The notes beneath the pieces are model-generated. The model was not told where the DNA came from. It saw nothing but the letters and a program-made list of their open reading frames with translations, and made no database searches. DNA of 64,000 bases from Mercurialis annua (lineage: Eukaryota > Streptophyta > Magnoliopsida > Malpighiales > Euphorbiaceae): NCBI RefSeq assembly GCF_937616625.2, contig NC_065576.1:31274628-31338627 (forward strand), given 5' to 3'. Made by a program: the position numbers and the translations under genes. Shown here one piece after another: positions 53,392 through 64,000 of the stretch. Within the stretch, counting starts at the first letter, position 1. Each line of letters begins with the position of its first letter.

Positions 53392-55871
53392 TGTAATACC
53401 CCAAAATATTTAATTATTTAATTGGACCACGTGTCCATTTTGGATTTGCCAGAGTGGCAAAATCGGAAAGTTTTCCGATAAATAAGTTTTAGTAGGTCGG
53501 TTTTGGAAAGGATTATATGCGAGGAATTTAATAATATATTTCAATTCTAAAGACAGAATTGGAATTGAAAAGAAAAATGTCAAGAAAAGCCCAAAATAAA
53601 GTGCAGGGACCAAAGTGGTAATTTAGCCACTTTGTGTCGAAAAATGAAATATTGGATTTTGACGGGAAAGTGTTAATATCGAGCTTTGTATTATTTATCG
53701 GATATAAATAATACTTATAAGTCGTAATAAAAGAGTTTATCGATTTAGGTATGGACTAAATCGTATAAAAGAAAAGTTTAAAGGATGATGATAAGAAACA
53801 AAAAGAACAAGGATCAAAGTGAGCTTTTAGCCATTTAATATAAGAGTTTACCATTTGAGTGAAGAAAGGAATCAGCGAGAAGGAAAGGACTCCAGAAGCT
53901 TCAAACCATCGCCGATTACGATCGTTCCGTCGCCGTTTCGCCGTTCGGCGTCCGTTTCGAACGATTTTCGCGTCGATCTCTTCGGAATTCAAGCCTCTAT
54001 CTCTCCCAAGCATCAAAACAAGGTTAGTTACACGTTTCTACCATGAAAAATTAAGATTTAGTGGCTGTTTTACCGTTTCTATCGTGATCATATTGAATTC
54101 GACGTTTTGGAGCGTTTTGGATTGATTTTGAAGTGTAAAATGATGGATTATGGATTAAAATGATTTGGGTATGTATTGGTATGAGTTTTGGGAGTTTTAG
54201 AGCCCCGGAAATGGTTCGGAAGCGTTGGAAAAACGCTGCACACGTCGGTGCACGACGTGCTGCACTTCAGCACGTCGTGCAGGCGCACGACGTGCACCAC
54301 AGGGTGCACGACGTGCACCACAAGGGTGCACGACGTGCACCATGAAGGGCACGACGTGCCCTTCACAAAAATGGAAGGGCACGACGTGCCAAGGTGACAC
54401 GACGTGCCCTAACTTGACCCGGATCTCCGGGGGACCTCCGGGAGTGAAAATGAGCTTCCGATAGCTTGATTTGGGCATGAAACTCAGTCAAATGTTTTAA
54501 AATGAATATAAAACATTATAGAAATGAATGTTAATATGATAAGTAAGAAGTCGGTTAAGAAAATTATATAATTCCTAAGTACGAGGAATAGTACTCGATA
54601 AGTCGTAAGTACGACTAAGGATCATCAAGTTTTCGAGCAGACTAGAAGTGAAATCTAATCAACCTAAACTATGAACTTAAAAGTATTATACATATAAACA
54701 TGAAATCCACGTCTAACTATTAGAAGTTTTACCAGACGTGTCAGCAAGCAAAGAGGTCAGTAGACGTGGGATAGCGAGAGCATATCATTTCATTGATCAC
54801 GTTATTGACTGGATTGCGGTCACTGTGAGTTGCACTTTACTTTCGTGTATTATATATATAAAGTCATTTTATATTGTTATGTATACTGATTTTACGCATC
54901 GCATGTTAGATGATTTGATTAAATATTATATGTTTCTATCAAATGTATATACGAGAACTAGTATGCGATCCGAAGAAACTAGCTACCTATTGGGTGTCAA
55001 TAGGCTGTGTGATCACCAGTATTGAGTCAGTCTAGTGTGTTTGCATTTAAGAAATGATTGGATATGTATGATATGATATGATTTTGATACGCAGAGTGAA
55101 CTCGGCTACGGTGTAGCCTGGAAGTCCCCGTATCTAGTGGGCTGGGCCCACCAGTGAGTTGGACTCACAACTTGAGATTTATGATTGGGTTGAACGATAT
55201 ATGATTATTCGAGAGATGTGTCACATGCTAGGATATTAGTTTCGTACGGATCAAATACCTGTTTATATGTTTTATATTATTGTTTTATTGAGATGCGATG
55301 CTATGTTTTTATAATAATACCGTTAGTAAATGCAAACTCACTCAGTATTTTCCCAAATACTGACCCCTCACCTTTGATGTTCTCAGGTACTTAGTATGTG
55401 GACCTAGCTAGAGGCCAATTTTGAAGTCCAGAAGTCAGCTGTGTATGTGTAGTATCTGACTTCTGTGAATGCTGCAGTAGTGGTCCCGCGTTGACAGAGT
55501 CGTAGCCTAGACAGCAGTACACATTGAGTGTACATATTACTTGCTGTCCAGTTTAGATGTTTTTGTAGGCTACGTGTTTTATATGTGGTGCATGGCACTA
55601 GGTGCCAGTGATATGTTGGATACACTAACTGATGTATATAGTACCGCGAGGCCAGTTCGTACGAGGTACGGTAACTAGAGCCCGCGAGGATAACAGAACA
55701 GTTAGTGTAAATGTTTGTGTATACATGTTATGTATACTTGCTTCTGTTTCTTTATGCTATTTGTTTATTATTTGCGAAAAATTAATAGTGATTTAAGGCT
55801 TGCTACGGGTTCCGGAGCTACCACTCCCGTTCCCTAGCGCCGGTTGCGGCTCAATATTTTGGGTCGTGACA
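53392..55871 (+). repeat. Element C 3' LTR
   Basis: 2480 bp, TGTAATACC...GTGACA, intact. It contains a donor-like AAG|GTTAGTT at 54023, palindromes at 54250-54407, a stem-loop at 55342-55363, an acceptor at 55386 and the conserved tail from 55797. Confidence 0.92.
54250..54407. repeat. GCACGACGTGC palindrome array in element C LTR
   Basis: Eight copies of the 11-bp odd palindrome GCACGACGTGC (one as GCACGTCGTGC, one with a mismatch), spaced 10-30 bp, at 54250, 54270, 54285, 54306, 54328, 54349, 54379 and 54397. The ORFs through it (repeating CTTCTT and ARRAP) are by-products. Confidence 0.92.
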
Positions 55872-57208
55872 AGAAGTCAAACCCACAGCCAAGGGAGGAA
55901 CGGAGGACGTAACCCCAGGAAAGGAGAAGCATTAACCGGCGCTAGAATAGCAGATCTTTGAGCCGCCAGTTGGGCAAGACACTGATCACAAAACTGGGCC
56001 ATATCGACATAAAGAAAGGAGAGATCCGCCACTGGATACTCCTTCAAAATAATCTACCTAATAGACCGACGGTAGTGCTGAAACATCAAGGGGACTACGC
56101 CATAAGCCTCCTCCAACTGGTTCTCTAAAGCCTGGTTACGCAAATCCAAACGAGAACGCTCCGACTCCACCTCCGCCCGATCAAGACGAATATTATTTAA
56201 GGAAGCCTACAAGTCCGCGACATGATTCTCCTGCAGCTAAGCAGAACGCTGCAAGGACTCGACATATTTTCCCCTCTGATCAAGTTGCTTCTCCAACAAA
56301 GTAGAAACAACGGTTTTCTCACGAATCTCGATCTTCAACGACTCGTCAGAAGCCTTTAAAGAAAGGAGCTCATCCGACTGACGCATATGCTTATGCGACT
56401 CCCACAACCTCTTCACAAGCGTGGACATCTCCTCAAATTGAGAATCAACCTCCGAGCGAGAATGGGCATAAGCTGACAGACGAGTCCTATCATCCTCCAA
56501 TCGACGAACGTCATTAAGAAGACAAAAACAGGTGGCATTGATGGATGGCGCACCTCCTACACTAGGAAATTGCCCAACAACAGACATTGGGAATTGGCTA
56601 TGAAGATAACCAGACACTGCATTTCGTATATGGTTGGAATCAAGAGGGGAGCCCTTCGGCAGAATGAAGCAATCCCGATCAACAACGCTGCCTTTTAGAA
56701 GAAAAGTGGAGCGAGGAACGTCCCGGCGCGGACGAGGAGCAGGCTCTATAGAGGAATCAGGAGAGCCGGTAGCAGGTCGCTTCTTAGTTTATTCAAAAGA
56801 AACCAAAGGAAAGGAGGCGGAAGACGTAGTCGCAGGAGACGACACCACCATTACCGAAACAGAATCTGTAGCGACAAAGGAGATAGCCCCATAAGATGCA
56901 GTAATGGGCAAGACAACCGGGAGAGAATCCAGAGAGGCAACAGCAGCGGACGGAAGAAGATCGCCGGTAGAAACAAAAGGCCCATTCTCGGCGTCCAACA
57001 AAAGAGAAATAAAAGGAGTTTCCGGCCAGTCTTCCAGAGGAAGAGTAGAAATAACGGTGACATCATCGTCACTCAACATACCCGCATCCATAGCATCGAA
57101 GATATTCTTGGCCATTCTGATGAAAGAAGTAAAAAACAAAGCAAAAAAGAATGAAAAGGAAAACCCAAAAGAAGTAAAATAGGGAAATATCAAAGAGGGG
57201 AATAACAA
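55872..57208 (-). pseudogene. Coiled-coil ORF of Tat-like fragment E
   Basis: It reads from about 57115 (MAKNIFDAMDAGML) on the minus strand, through an acidic Ser/Thr-rich region. After a stop near 56789 come a basic spacer (KKRPATGSPDS) and a coiled coil at 56617-56237 (LLNDVRRLEDDRTRLSAY, EEMSTLVKRLWESHKHM, LLSLKASDESLKIEIREK). It then continues with shifts to about 55900 (VADLSFLYVDMAQFCDQ). The architecture resembles the last exon of the Tat antisense gene at 3388-4119, but here it runs on the same strand as the neighbouring gag. Cut at its end by element C. Function unknown. Confidence 0.5.
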
Positions 57209-57516
57209 AAAAGAATGAAAAGGATAACACTTTTTAGCTTTTTGCTTGTGTTGCTTGTGTTGCCATTTTCTTGGTTGTTCTATTTAATATATTTCATCTG
57301 AAAAACTGTTACAAAGGTTGGTATTACTACAACTATTCTACCCTTGCTTTTGCATTTCTCCATGTTCCTTTTTATTTCCTTGCATGCTTATTCCTTGGTC
57401 CTTTAATTTTCTTCCTTTGTTTCTTCCATGGCCACCATGTAGCACTTGGACACGATCTTCTAGTTCCCTTTCACATTGAATATGCCTCTTATCTTTGGTA
57501 TTTTCATTGTTAAGTA

Positions 57517-57735
57517 TCAAATACTTGTTATTACTCCCGAGTCACAGAAGAACGTCCTTCCTAATATATCATTACATGCGAATGGCATGTCAACTTTGTC
57601 GAACTGGGTTTTAATCTCTTTTGTTGCTTCCTCTCCTCTGTCAAACTCTAGGATCAAGTCTACTAGCCTTTTAAGTTGAATGGGGGGTCCACCAAGACCG
57701 ACAATGAGTATTAGGCAATGTTTGAGCTTTCCCAA
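57517..57735 (-). pseudogene. Tat-like protease fragment
   Basis: The C-terminal half of a Tat-type protease: ILIVGLGGPPIQLKRLVDL and KVDMPFACNDILGRTFF match the flap and the ILGR block of the protease at 8289-8651. The active-site part upstream is only partly readable (near 57780-57850). Downstream, where RT should follow, about 300 bp of unassigned sequence leads straight to the coiled-coil ORF, so RT, RNase H and integrase are missing. Confidence 0.65.
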
Positions 57736-58099
57736 TTCTCCTTTGATGCCCCTGTATACTTACCAGGTTAATAGGTTTACTGCGCTTCCTTCATCAGCCA
57801 ACAACTTCATCATGAGATAATTGTTGATGATTCCCTCGACTACCAAGACATCATTATGTGGTCCTTTGGACATGTGCTCCATCTTTTGGGACGAAAGTGA
57901 CGACTCTTGTAGAACTTGATTATCTTATTATTCCTTTAGCCACTTGCATTATCTCTGCCATTAACCTTTTCTTTCTTGGCCTTAGACTTCTTCCTCCTAT
58001 TATCACATTAATTGCTTACGCGACTTCTTTTTTCTTGGCCTTCTTCTAATCCTTCTGCGTTTCTTTATCAGCTTTTTCTTTCAGTTGCTCCTTCTCTTC

Positions 58100-59640
58100 T
58101 TTTCGATGTGTAAATTTCCTCAACGATCCTGATTCTATTAATTTTTTAATATCTTTCTTCAAATCATAACACTCCTCCGTGTCATGTCTGTAGTCTTTAT
58201 GGAACTTGCAATATCTGCGATCTCGTCTCTTGTCCCTATTTTATGAATCATTTTCTTTGGGCCATATCATCAAAGTTCCATTCCTTTTGACCCACATTAG
58301 CACGTTAGCTCTTATGATGTTGAGTGGGGTGAACGCTTCATTTCGGGTGCCGTATCTCCCGCTCCGATAGTCTCTGTTGATGCATTTGCTTTCATTCAGC
58401 AGTGGCTGGAATCATCATAAGGAAAGTATCGGCTCATACTTCAATGACTAACAACATGTTCTTTCCTCGAATGAGATATTTGTCTCTACGTAGAGTTCCT
58501 TTTATTTCTTCTTTCTTTAACGTGTTCTTGTTCTTATGTCTTCTTTCCTCGTCTATATTTATGCATTTTTGTGCTACCGCCATAACTTCTTGGTAGGTTG
58601 TTGGCTTTTTTTGAACTTAACTTGTTTCCTAGCATACCCATCCTGATTCTTTTTTTCAGCGCCTGTATGACCGTGTGATTGTTCAGGTCCTCGATTCATA
58701 TTGCTTCATTATTTAACTGCTCTATGTAGGCCCTCAGCGTTACTTCTTCTTGTTTACATCGGCACAACTCCTCTGAACTCCTCTTGGGTGGGATGTTCGT
58801 AAAAAAAACTCATTATGAACTCTTGGTTTAGTTTTTTCCAAGTCGTGATTATTCCTGTCCCCAGGTTTTTGAACCACCGTTGTACCATATCACTATGGCG
58901 GTAGGAAATTGTCTTGCGCGGTATGGCGTCAATAATATCTAGGAGGACAATGTTGTTGTATAATTGGGTCATGTGGCTCTCCGGGCATCCTATTTCGTCA
59001 AAGTTATCGAAATTTGGTATTTTTAATCTTTTAGGCAGTTTTTCTTGTAAGATGTTAAGGCAATTTTCCTCGGGTTAGGCTCCTAGTACTGATGTGCTCT
59101 CTTACTTTGCTCTCTATTGCTAATTGTATGGCTTCAGTTGTCAATCGTTGCACCTCTAGCAGATCTACGCATTTTGTTGCTATCTTTAATTGTCTTCTCC
59201 TGATCTCCCTTGGTAGTTTCTCAGTTGGTTCCTTTTCTCTAATCCCATTATTGGCCGTTACTCCTTCCTACTCTTGTTTGTCCATATCTTTGGCTTGTCC
59301 CGCTAGTCTTGCATTTGCTTCCTCCCATGGATTCTCTCCTGTCCTTCTTGTTGGAGCTTGGGATATTAAATTGCTTGTGGCTTCCTCAACTACCATAGCT
59401 ATATCTTCATGAAATCGTCTTTGAGAACCGTCGATAGTTTGGTTGATCACTCCATACAGTGTTGAAACAGAATTCCCCACCAGCTCGGATTGGTGGTTCT
59501 GAATCCCTGGTAATGGATGGCTTCTTTTGCGGTTTGTAGCTGGATTATCAGCGTGTAAGGACTATCGTCAGACGTTTCTCTGGTATCCTGTGATAGAGGG
59601 GCTTTTTCTTTAGTCATGGGATTTGGTGGGTTTTTGTTTG
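58100..59640 (-). pseudogene. Tat-like gag fragment
   Basis: N-terminal part at 59480-59268 (GNSVSTLYGVINQTIDGS, ANARLAGQAKD). Gag domain pieces at 58972-58754 (MVQRWFKNLGTGIITTWKKL, EFIMSFFYEHPTQEEF). Zinc motif near 58230-58150 reads CKFHKDYRHDTEEC, the Tat form with Arg in place of the usual Gly. Frameshifts separate the pieces. It is on the same strand and in the same order as gag then protease in the element at 649-11217. Confidence 0.7.
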
Positions 59641-59653
59641 TTTCCGTCCTTTT

Positions 59654-59669
59654 GGGATCCAGTCACCAA
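59654..59669 (-). other. Primer-binding site of fragment E
   Basis: On the minus strand TTGGTGACTGGATCCC follows the LTR. TGG at the expected place supports a primer site; the tRNA is not identified. Confidence 0.5.
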
Positions 59670-60303
59670 TTTTTTCATCGGAAATATGTTCCCAAACTGT
59701 ACCCAAATGATGGATTCAAATAAACAGTCAAGGATTTGTTATGGGTCATAAAGATTTGATTGGAGTGCAGATATGGATTGGACTACCTGCGGAAGACAAA
59801 TTCACAAATAAGTAATGGGTGAACTTGGGCTTCCGGCCCTGAGTTCTTTCCAATGCTTAAGTTAGTAGAGTATATATGTTATTAAGTACTTGTAATAAAT
59901 GAGTGTAAGGGAAAATAAGGAAATGAAACTATTACCCTTTTTATAGGCTTTTCAGTGTGACCTTCCTTTCGTTAGTGATGTGAGAATTTGGAATTTATGG
60001 ATCCAGGATGCCAGATGTGAGTTTGGAAGGCCGGGTCGGGTCTAGATCTCTTGTAAGGGGAAAATACATAAATAACAATAGTCGGAGACGGGCTTTGCAC
60101 TCCGAATCCACTCTGATGCTTAAGTTAGTAAGAGTTTTGTTTATGGGGAACGTTTATAAAGTATTTTTGTTTAGATACTGTACCTCTAGACGGATGGGTT
60201 TATTGTCTATTTATAGGCTTTCTGGCATATCTCCGTACTTCTAGGCGATATTGGATCCCTTTCGCACAGCTCTCTTCACCAGGGTTTTTATTCTGATCCA
60301 TCA
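59670..60303 (-). repeat. LTR of Tat-like fragment E
   Basis: About 634 bp between the primer site and a polypurine tract. The minus-strand start is TGATGGATCAG; the other end is not a clean CA. It contains a diverged internal duplication (59797-59960 versus 60069-60230), both with atgcttaagttagta and a 'tttataggctttt/tttataggctttc' phrase. Confidence 0.6.
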
Positions 60304-61010
60304 ATTATTCCCCCTATTCTGTTTGCATTGACTAGGTATTTATGCCTAGATTTTTCGATGCAACTTTAATGGTTTTGAGGTATTGCTTTGCAGATCCTAG
60401 ACGTTTGCTATGCCTTTGTTGATTTCACCATTTTTGCTATTCATTTTTCGTGACATTTTATCACCAGATTACTTCTGTTGTCTCTGGAGGAAATTGTGAC
60501 ATAGGAATGTTGCCCTGATTTGGGTTGCCTATAGAACTGTGAAAGTAAATCTAGCGACTTTATGCATTTTTATTTGAGATCCTTCCTCTCTTTTTTGTTT
60601 TCTCTAATTTGTCCTTCCTTTTATTTATAATACTCTAGTGGTGCATTATAGCTGTTTCGCATTTATAGATTTCTCTTCCTTCCATGTGCGTCGTGTTTTT
60701 GTCATTGATTAAGTTTTGACGGTTTAGCTGCTCACGTGTCATTGTTTCTTGGGCTAGCAGTTGTTCGTGGTTACTTTATTTCTATTTATTGTAATTTTTC
60801 TTAACGTGTTTACCCCTTGTTTTCCCTCTTTGTCTGGTTTTTGAATTTTATAAATAGGTCTTCCTCTTTTCCTTTGTTTGTTTTACTTCTTTTGGTATTC
60901 TCCTATTACGATTTGAACTTTCTTTCTTTCTTCTAAAGTTGGCTAGAAATCCAACTTTATAGCTAAATAGTTATAACTTGAATTTCTTTTAATTCTTGCT
61001 ATTATTCTAT
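60304..61010 (+). promoter_or_regulatory. Polypurine tract and antisense promoter region of fragment E
   Basis: Minus-strand agggggaataat (60304-60315) is a polypurine tract. Beyond it, CACGTG at 60733-60738 and TATAAATAG at 60849-60857 are followed by a CT-rich leader, matching 1199-1720 of the Tat element in layout. The expected antisense gene would be on the plus strand, but the sequence changes near 61010. Confidence 0.5.
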
Positions 61011-61152
61011 TTAAGTAGACACGACAAGGCAACGACCGACGAGGCTCGGAGATTTAAGGATCGGGATGTCGATGTGCCTAAATAAAGATAAGAATATGGA
61101 AGCATAGTACATCCCTTCCAAAATCATACACACACATTCATTCATCATCCTT

Positions 61153-62160
61153 ATGGCTTCAAGAACAAGACAAGGACCAAGAACTAAGAGGCCTTTATCT
61201 TTTACAAGAACCGCTCCTCCCCCTCAACTTGACGAAAATCGGCCTCCAATTTTTCATGAACTTGCTACCAAAAGGGCAACCAAATTGCTTGGGAGAAAAG
61301 TTGAGGCCACTCATTTTCCAATTTTGATTGAATTTTAGCGGGATGGATTGAAAAAGGAAGTAGTGGTAATGGTCAATACAATGGGATGGCGAACTTTCTT
61401 ATTTCAAAATCTTGAGGAGAATCTTGCCACTATTGAGTTCCTTTCCACTCTCCACATAGTCACACGCCAAGGTAATACTTTTGGCTTTGCGGGGATAACC
61501 TTTCAAGTAAGTGGAAATATTTTCAAACTAACGGTGGGGGAAATTGATGAGACTTTTGGATTTGAAAGTGGACATGGCACGGATCCGGCAAGGGTGCTTG
61601 ATTTTGCTCCCCAAGATTTTTGGAGATCTATTAGCATGGAAACCGCTCATGGCCCAAAATTTTTGATGGCCAAAAGCATTAAATCACCATCTCTTTTTAT
61701 CATCCACCACATTATCCTTTACTCTCTTAATGCGAGGCATTAAGGAAATGAGAAGGTGTCTGTTAAAGATTTGGCTATCCTATTTTGAGTTGTGAACGGA
61801 ATCAAGATCTCATGGACTCGGTATTTCCTTGATCATCTCACGGATATCACAAAGCCGGTAGGCAAGCTTCAGGTTGGATCTTTTGTAACTAAGTTGTTGG
61901 CAAAGGAGGGTGCTCTTACTCCGGCTATAAGAGATATGCAAGGGATGCACCTTCCATGGAATGCATCGCCTCTCAATTTTGCCTTCTTTTTGGAAAGAGT
62001 AGGTGCTATAAAGGAAATAGACAACCACTATGTCTCCCTTTTTGGCGAATATTTGGGAAGAGAGGAAATTCAACAACTTCCCCGCAAAAGGCGAAGAAGA
62101 GTGGGGCCCACTCAAGAAGAAGTTCATGGTGAGGAAGAAGCGGCCATTCACTAAGAAATT
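61153..62160 (+). pseudogene. ATHILA ORF-1-like / env-position protein
   Basis: It starts ATG at 61153 (MASRTRQGPRTKRPL) with a basic Pro-rich N-terminus. A region at residues about 35-190 (NTMGWRTFLFQNLEENLATI, FLSTLHIV, ITFQVSGNIFKLTVGEIDET, FGFESG) resembles the plant ATHILA ORF-1 family by its 'W..F' and 'F.L...EI...FGF' pattern. The second half (WTRYFLDHLTDITKPVGKLQ, MQGMHLPWNASPLNFAFFLE) ends in a basic stretch KRRRRVGPTQEEVHGEEEA. Stops lie at 61336-61338, 61741-61743 and near 61785, each a single codon in the same reading frame. The role of this family is unknown; no signal peptide or membrane segment is evident. Confidence 0.6.
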
Positions 62161-62919
62161 GGCCAAGTTCAAGGCGCAATGCACATCCTCCACTGGATTT
62201 TACAAGTACTCAATATGCTCCTCCTCTTGGTCTTAGCACATACAAACTTTTGGGAGTCGTTTATGGTCAAAATGAGCGTATGTTCAACTGGACGGATACT
62301 TTTAAGAACCGATTCACTTCTTTAGAAAACCGTTTTGGGAAATTGGAACTTGATGTAGGCTATATGCGCAATCGTCACATTGGGGTCCACCTTCTCCTCC
62401 CTACACTGGTAATGATGACGATAATGATGAAGAGGAAGAAATTGGCGAAACCAAAAGTGATGAAGATTGAGGACTTGAACTATCATATCATTCATTTTCA
62501 TGCATTTCCATCTTTCAATTAAATTTTTCTACATTTTTTGTATGCCAAAAATGCCTTGTACTCCAACTTATAGTGGAATATATGTGTAATGTTTTTTTTA
62601 TGCAAATGACTTGTTATTGTCCTCTTATTTCCTTATTAATGAAGTTTTCACTTGTGGTTATTTCTTTAATGCCCTTTATTATTTTTGATTTTGACAAAGG
62701 GGGAGAATTATTTTGCCGTAGTTTTTCAAAACTTCACTCAAAATTGCAAACTTTTACTAAATGACTAAACGTTTAAAATTTCATTGCTTTATATTTTGAA
62801 AACTGTTATTTATCTTAGTTCATAAAGTGAGGGGGAGCCAAAATTCATTTGAAATCCCACAAACTTAGCCATTTGTGTAAATTAATTGTCAAAATAAAAA
62901 AAAGGGAGATTGTTAGACC
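62161..62919 (+). other. Element D non-coding tail and polypurine tract
   Basis: Degraded coding traces to about 62470 (KMSVCSTGR, then acidic EEEEIGETKSDED in another frame), then AT-rich sequence with two ggggga-type tracts near 62700 and 62830. It ends in aaaaaaaagggagat before the LTR. Confidence 0.55.
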
Positions 62920-63619
62920 AAGTCCTTTTGATCTCTTCAATTTTGTCTTTTGATAATCAATTTAAAGGTTCTAATATTGTTTACTAGTGTATAGGAACCT
63001 ATCAAAACCATCGTGGAGCAATTCAGAGGACTCTAACGAAAACTCAAATTTTCGGAATTCTTGAGAAGCAGATTAGATTTCGCGCCTGTGACACACCTGA
63101 TTTTTGCAAAAAGACAATTTTTTACCTTGAAGACTTAGAGGAGATTTGTTGGGATATAAATACCCCATAACCACCACATTAATGTGGTTAGACACTGCTA
63201 CATTAACAACAACTACAAGCATTCAATTATTCTCTCTCTCTCTCTCTCTTATTAAATTGCGTATCATCAATTGATTACTTTTCTTTATTGTCGATAATCA
63301 ATTTTGATTTATCATTAGTTTTGTAGGTTTGTGATTTGTCTTAGAAAATCACTTTGTGAATTTGTGTTGAGCTCTAGAAAAACGCTCTTTGTAATAGTTA
63401 GGTGTTAAGCTTAAAACACCCATTAGTGAATTTATTACAAATCTCAATCTTTAATTGAGTCGTGGAGTAGAATCGGTTTGTAATTCGAACCACTATAAAT
63501 TGCTTGTGTTCTTTCTTCTACCTCTCAAACTCTAAACCAAACACTAATCAATTTTTAATTTCCAAAATAACCTTATTCCCACCCCACTCCCCCCTCTAAG
63601 GTAGTATTTGGGATTTCAT
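62920..63619 (+). repeat. Element D 3' LTR
   Basis: It starts TGTTAGACCAAGTCC and ends ...GGGATTTCA, about 700 bp, and contains a (TC)n run at 63231-63249. The phrase cccccctctaaggtagt near the end matches, in reverse, 37806-37822. The partner LTR and target duplication are outside the window or lost. Confidence 0.6.
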
Positions 63620-64000
63620 ACATAATATGCATAATTAAAGGGAGATAAAATAGATAAAAACTAAATCAATTATTGTTAATTGAAAGGAGTAATGTATGCA
63701 GCTGTGCAATATTGTGATCGGGTTTTTCCCTAGCCCACATTGTATATATCAGTGTTTTAAAAATCGAATGAGATTGGCCGTTCGAACTGAGATCCGGCCA
63801 GTGGTTCGGTTCAAAAAACATAAAAAACCAAAAATCAAGTTGAACCGGTTTGGATCGGATTGAACCGATTGAACCGCGATAAAATTGGATGAAGAGAATT
63901 AGCGACGGTTAAAAACCTAAAATTTGTCGCTAGTATTATTTATTTATTTTTATAAAAAATAATTCTTTAAATTTGTTGAATCGGAAACCGATGGGTTCAC
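63620..64000. other. Right edge: no gene, degenerate repeat traces
   Basis: No ORF or RNA gene. 63760-63890 has repeated gaaccgg/ttcggttc motifs, and 63900-63940 has an AGCGACGG...TCGCTA pair; both are common in plant MITE-like repeats, but boundaries cannot be set. Confidence 0.35.

Larger units (their letters stand above)
47794..55871 (+). mobile_element. Young non-autonomous Tekay-like element C, 5'-truncated
   Basis: The 5' LTR is cut: only 47797-48937 remains, equal in length to the last 1141 bp of the 3' LTR and differing at about five positions (0.4%). Primer site, gag-like trace, conserved block, gaggacgaattt and polypurine tract are kept. The 4.45 kb interior has no pol. The left flank is the LINE and the right flank is Tat-like E, so the truncation removed target DNA as well. 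Confidence 0.88.
61010..63619 (+). mobile_element. 3' part of LTR element D
   Basis: An ATHILA ORF-1-like coding region, a non-coding tail, a polypurine tract (aaaaaaaagggagat) and an LTR (62920-63619) in plus orientation. The upstream gag-pol is not in the window and the 5' junction near 61010 is approximate. Some copia (SIRE-type) and Athila elements carry an extra ORF before the 3' LTR; the lineage is unresolved. Confidence 0.55.

Noticed and set aside
50384..53613. Minus-strand ORFs of 60-70 codons in element C
   Set aside because: Opposite strand of a purine-rich region, hydrophobic by composition only.
54160..54478. Several overlapping ORFs on both strands
   Set aside because: They arise from the stop-free GCACGACGTGC array.

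Overview
The window is retrotransposon-dense plant nuclear DNA, most likely from a eudicot. The evidence is tRNA-iMet primer sites, Tekay/Del chromovirus LTRs, a Tat-lineage Ty3/gypsy element with a double RNase H, a short-LTR Ty1/copia element, a LINE, Stowaway and Mutator-type MITEs, and no recognisable host gene. I cannot name the species. Every protein-coding stretch belongs to a mobile element and nearly all are broken.

Layout. (1) 1-24999: an old LTR-type element F on the minus strand, with only non-coding, partly repetitive internal DNA. Two younger elements sit inside it. A complete Tat-lineage Ty3/gypsy element lies at 649-11217 (minus strand, TSD CCCAT). It carries an oppositely oriented, intron-containing gene (1718-4119) with its own G-box/TATA promoter, and a 45-bp tandem array. 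A Tekay chromovirus A lies at 12673-22175 (plus strand, TSD GTATT/GTGTT) with 2.1-2.3 kb LTRs. (2) 25000-36200: AT-rich DNA full of small elements: two tRNA-derived SINE-like pieces, a twin palindrome, a Mutator-type MITE with a perfect 9-bp TSD, a complete copia element (26817-31457), a TTATCAT-rich foldback element, and two nested Mutator-type MITEs. (3) 36230-47793: LINE remnants split by a reversed solo LTR and by element B, a non-autonomous Tekay-like element (about 38535-47377). B contains a solo LTR with a perfect GATAT duplication, a Stowaway MITE and a larger MITE. (4) 47794-55871: element C, a very young non-autonomous Tekay-like element (LTRs about 0.4% different) with its 5' LTR truncated and a 4.45 kb internal region without pol. 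(5) 55872-61010: a rearranged Tat-like piece E (coiled-coil ORF, protease and gag on the minus strand, then one LTR with a primer site on one side and a polypurine tract on the other). (6) 61010-63619: the 3' end of another LTR element D, with an ATHILA ORF-1-like protein and an LTR.

How the parts relate. The Tekay-type LTRs (A, B, the solo LTR, C) are divergent over most of their length. They share the same ends, the same pre-PPT motif, a GT...AG interval resembling an intron inside the LTR, and two stem-loops. The stem just upstream of the putative acceptor is kept by compensatory changes between families. A cluster of GC-rich palindromes of unrelated sequence recurs at a comparable LTR position in A, the solo LTR and C. 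B and C lack pol but keep the primer site, the polypurine tract and a shared non-coding internal block, so they were probably mobilised in trans by A-like relatives. These shared LTR structures and the Tat antisense gene with its conserved promoter geometry are the most interesting content.
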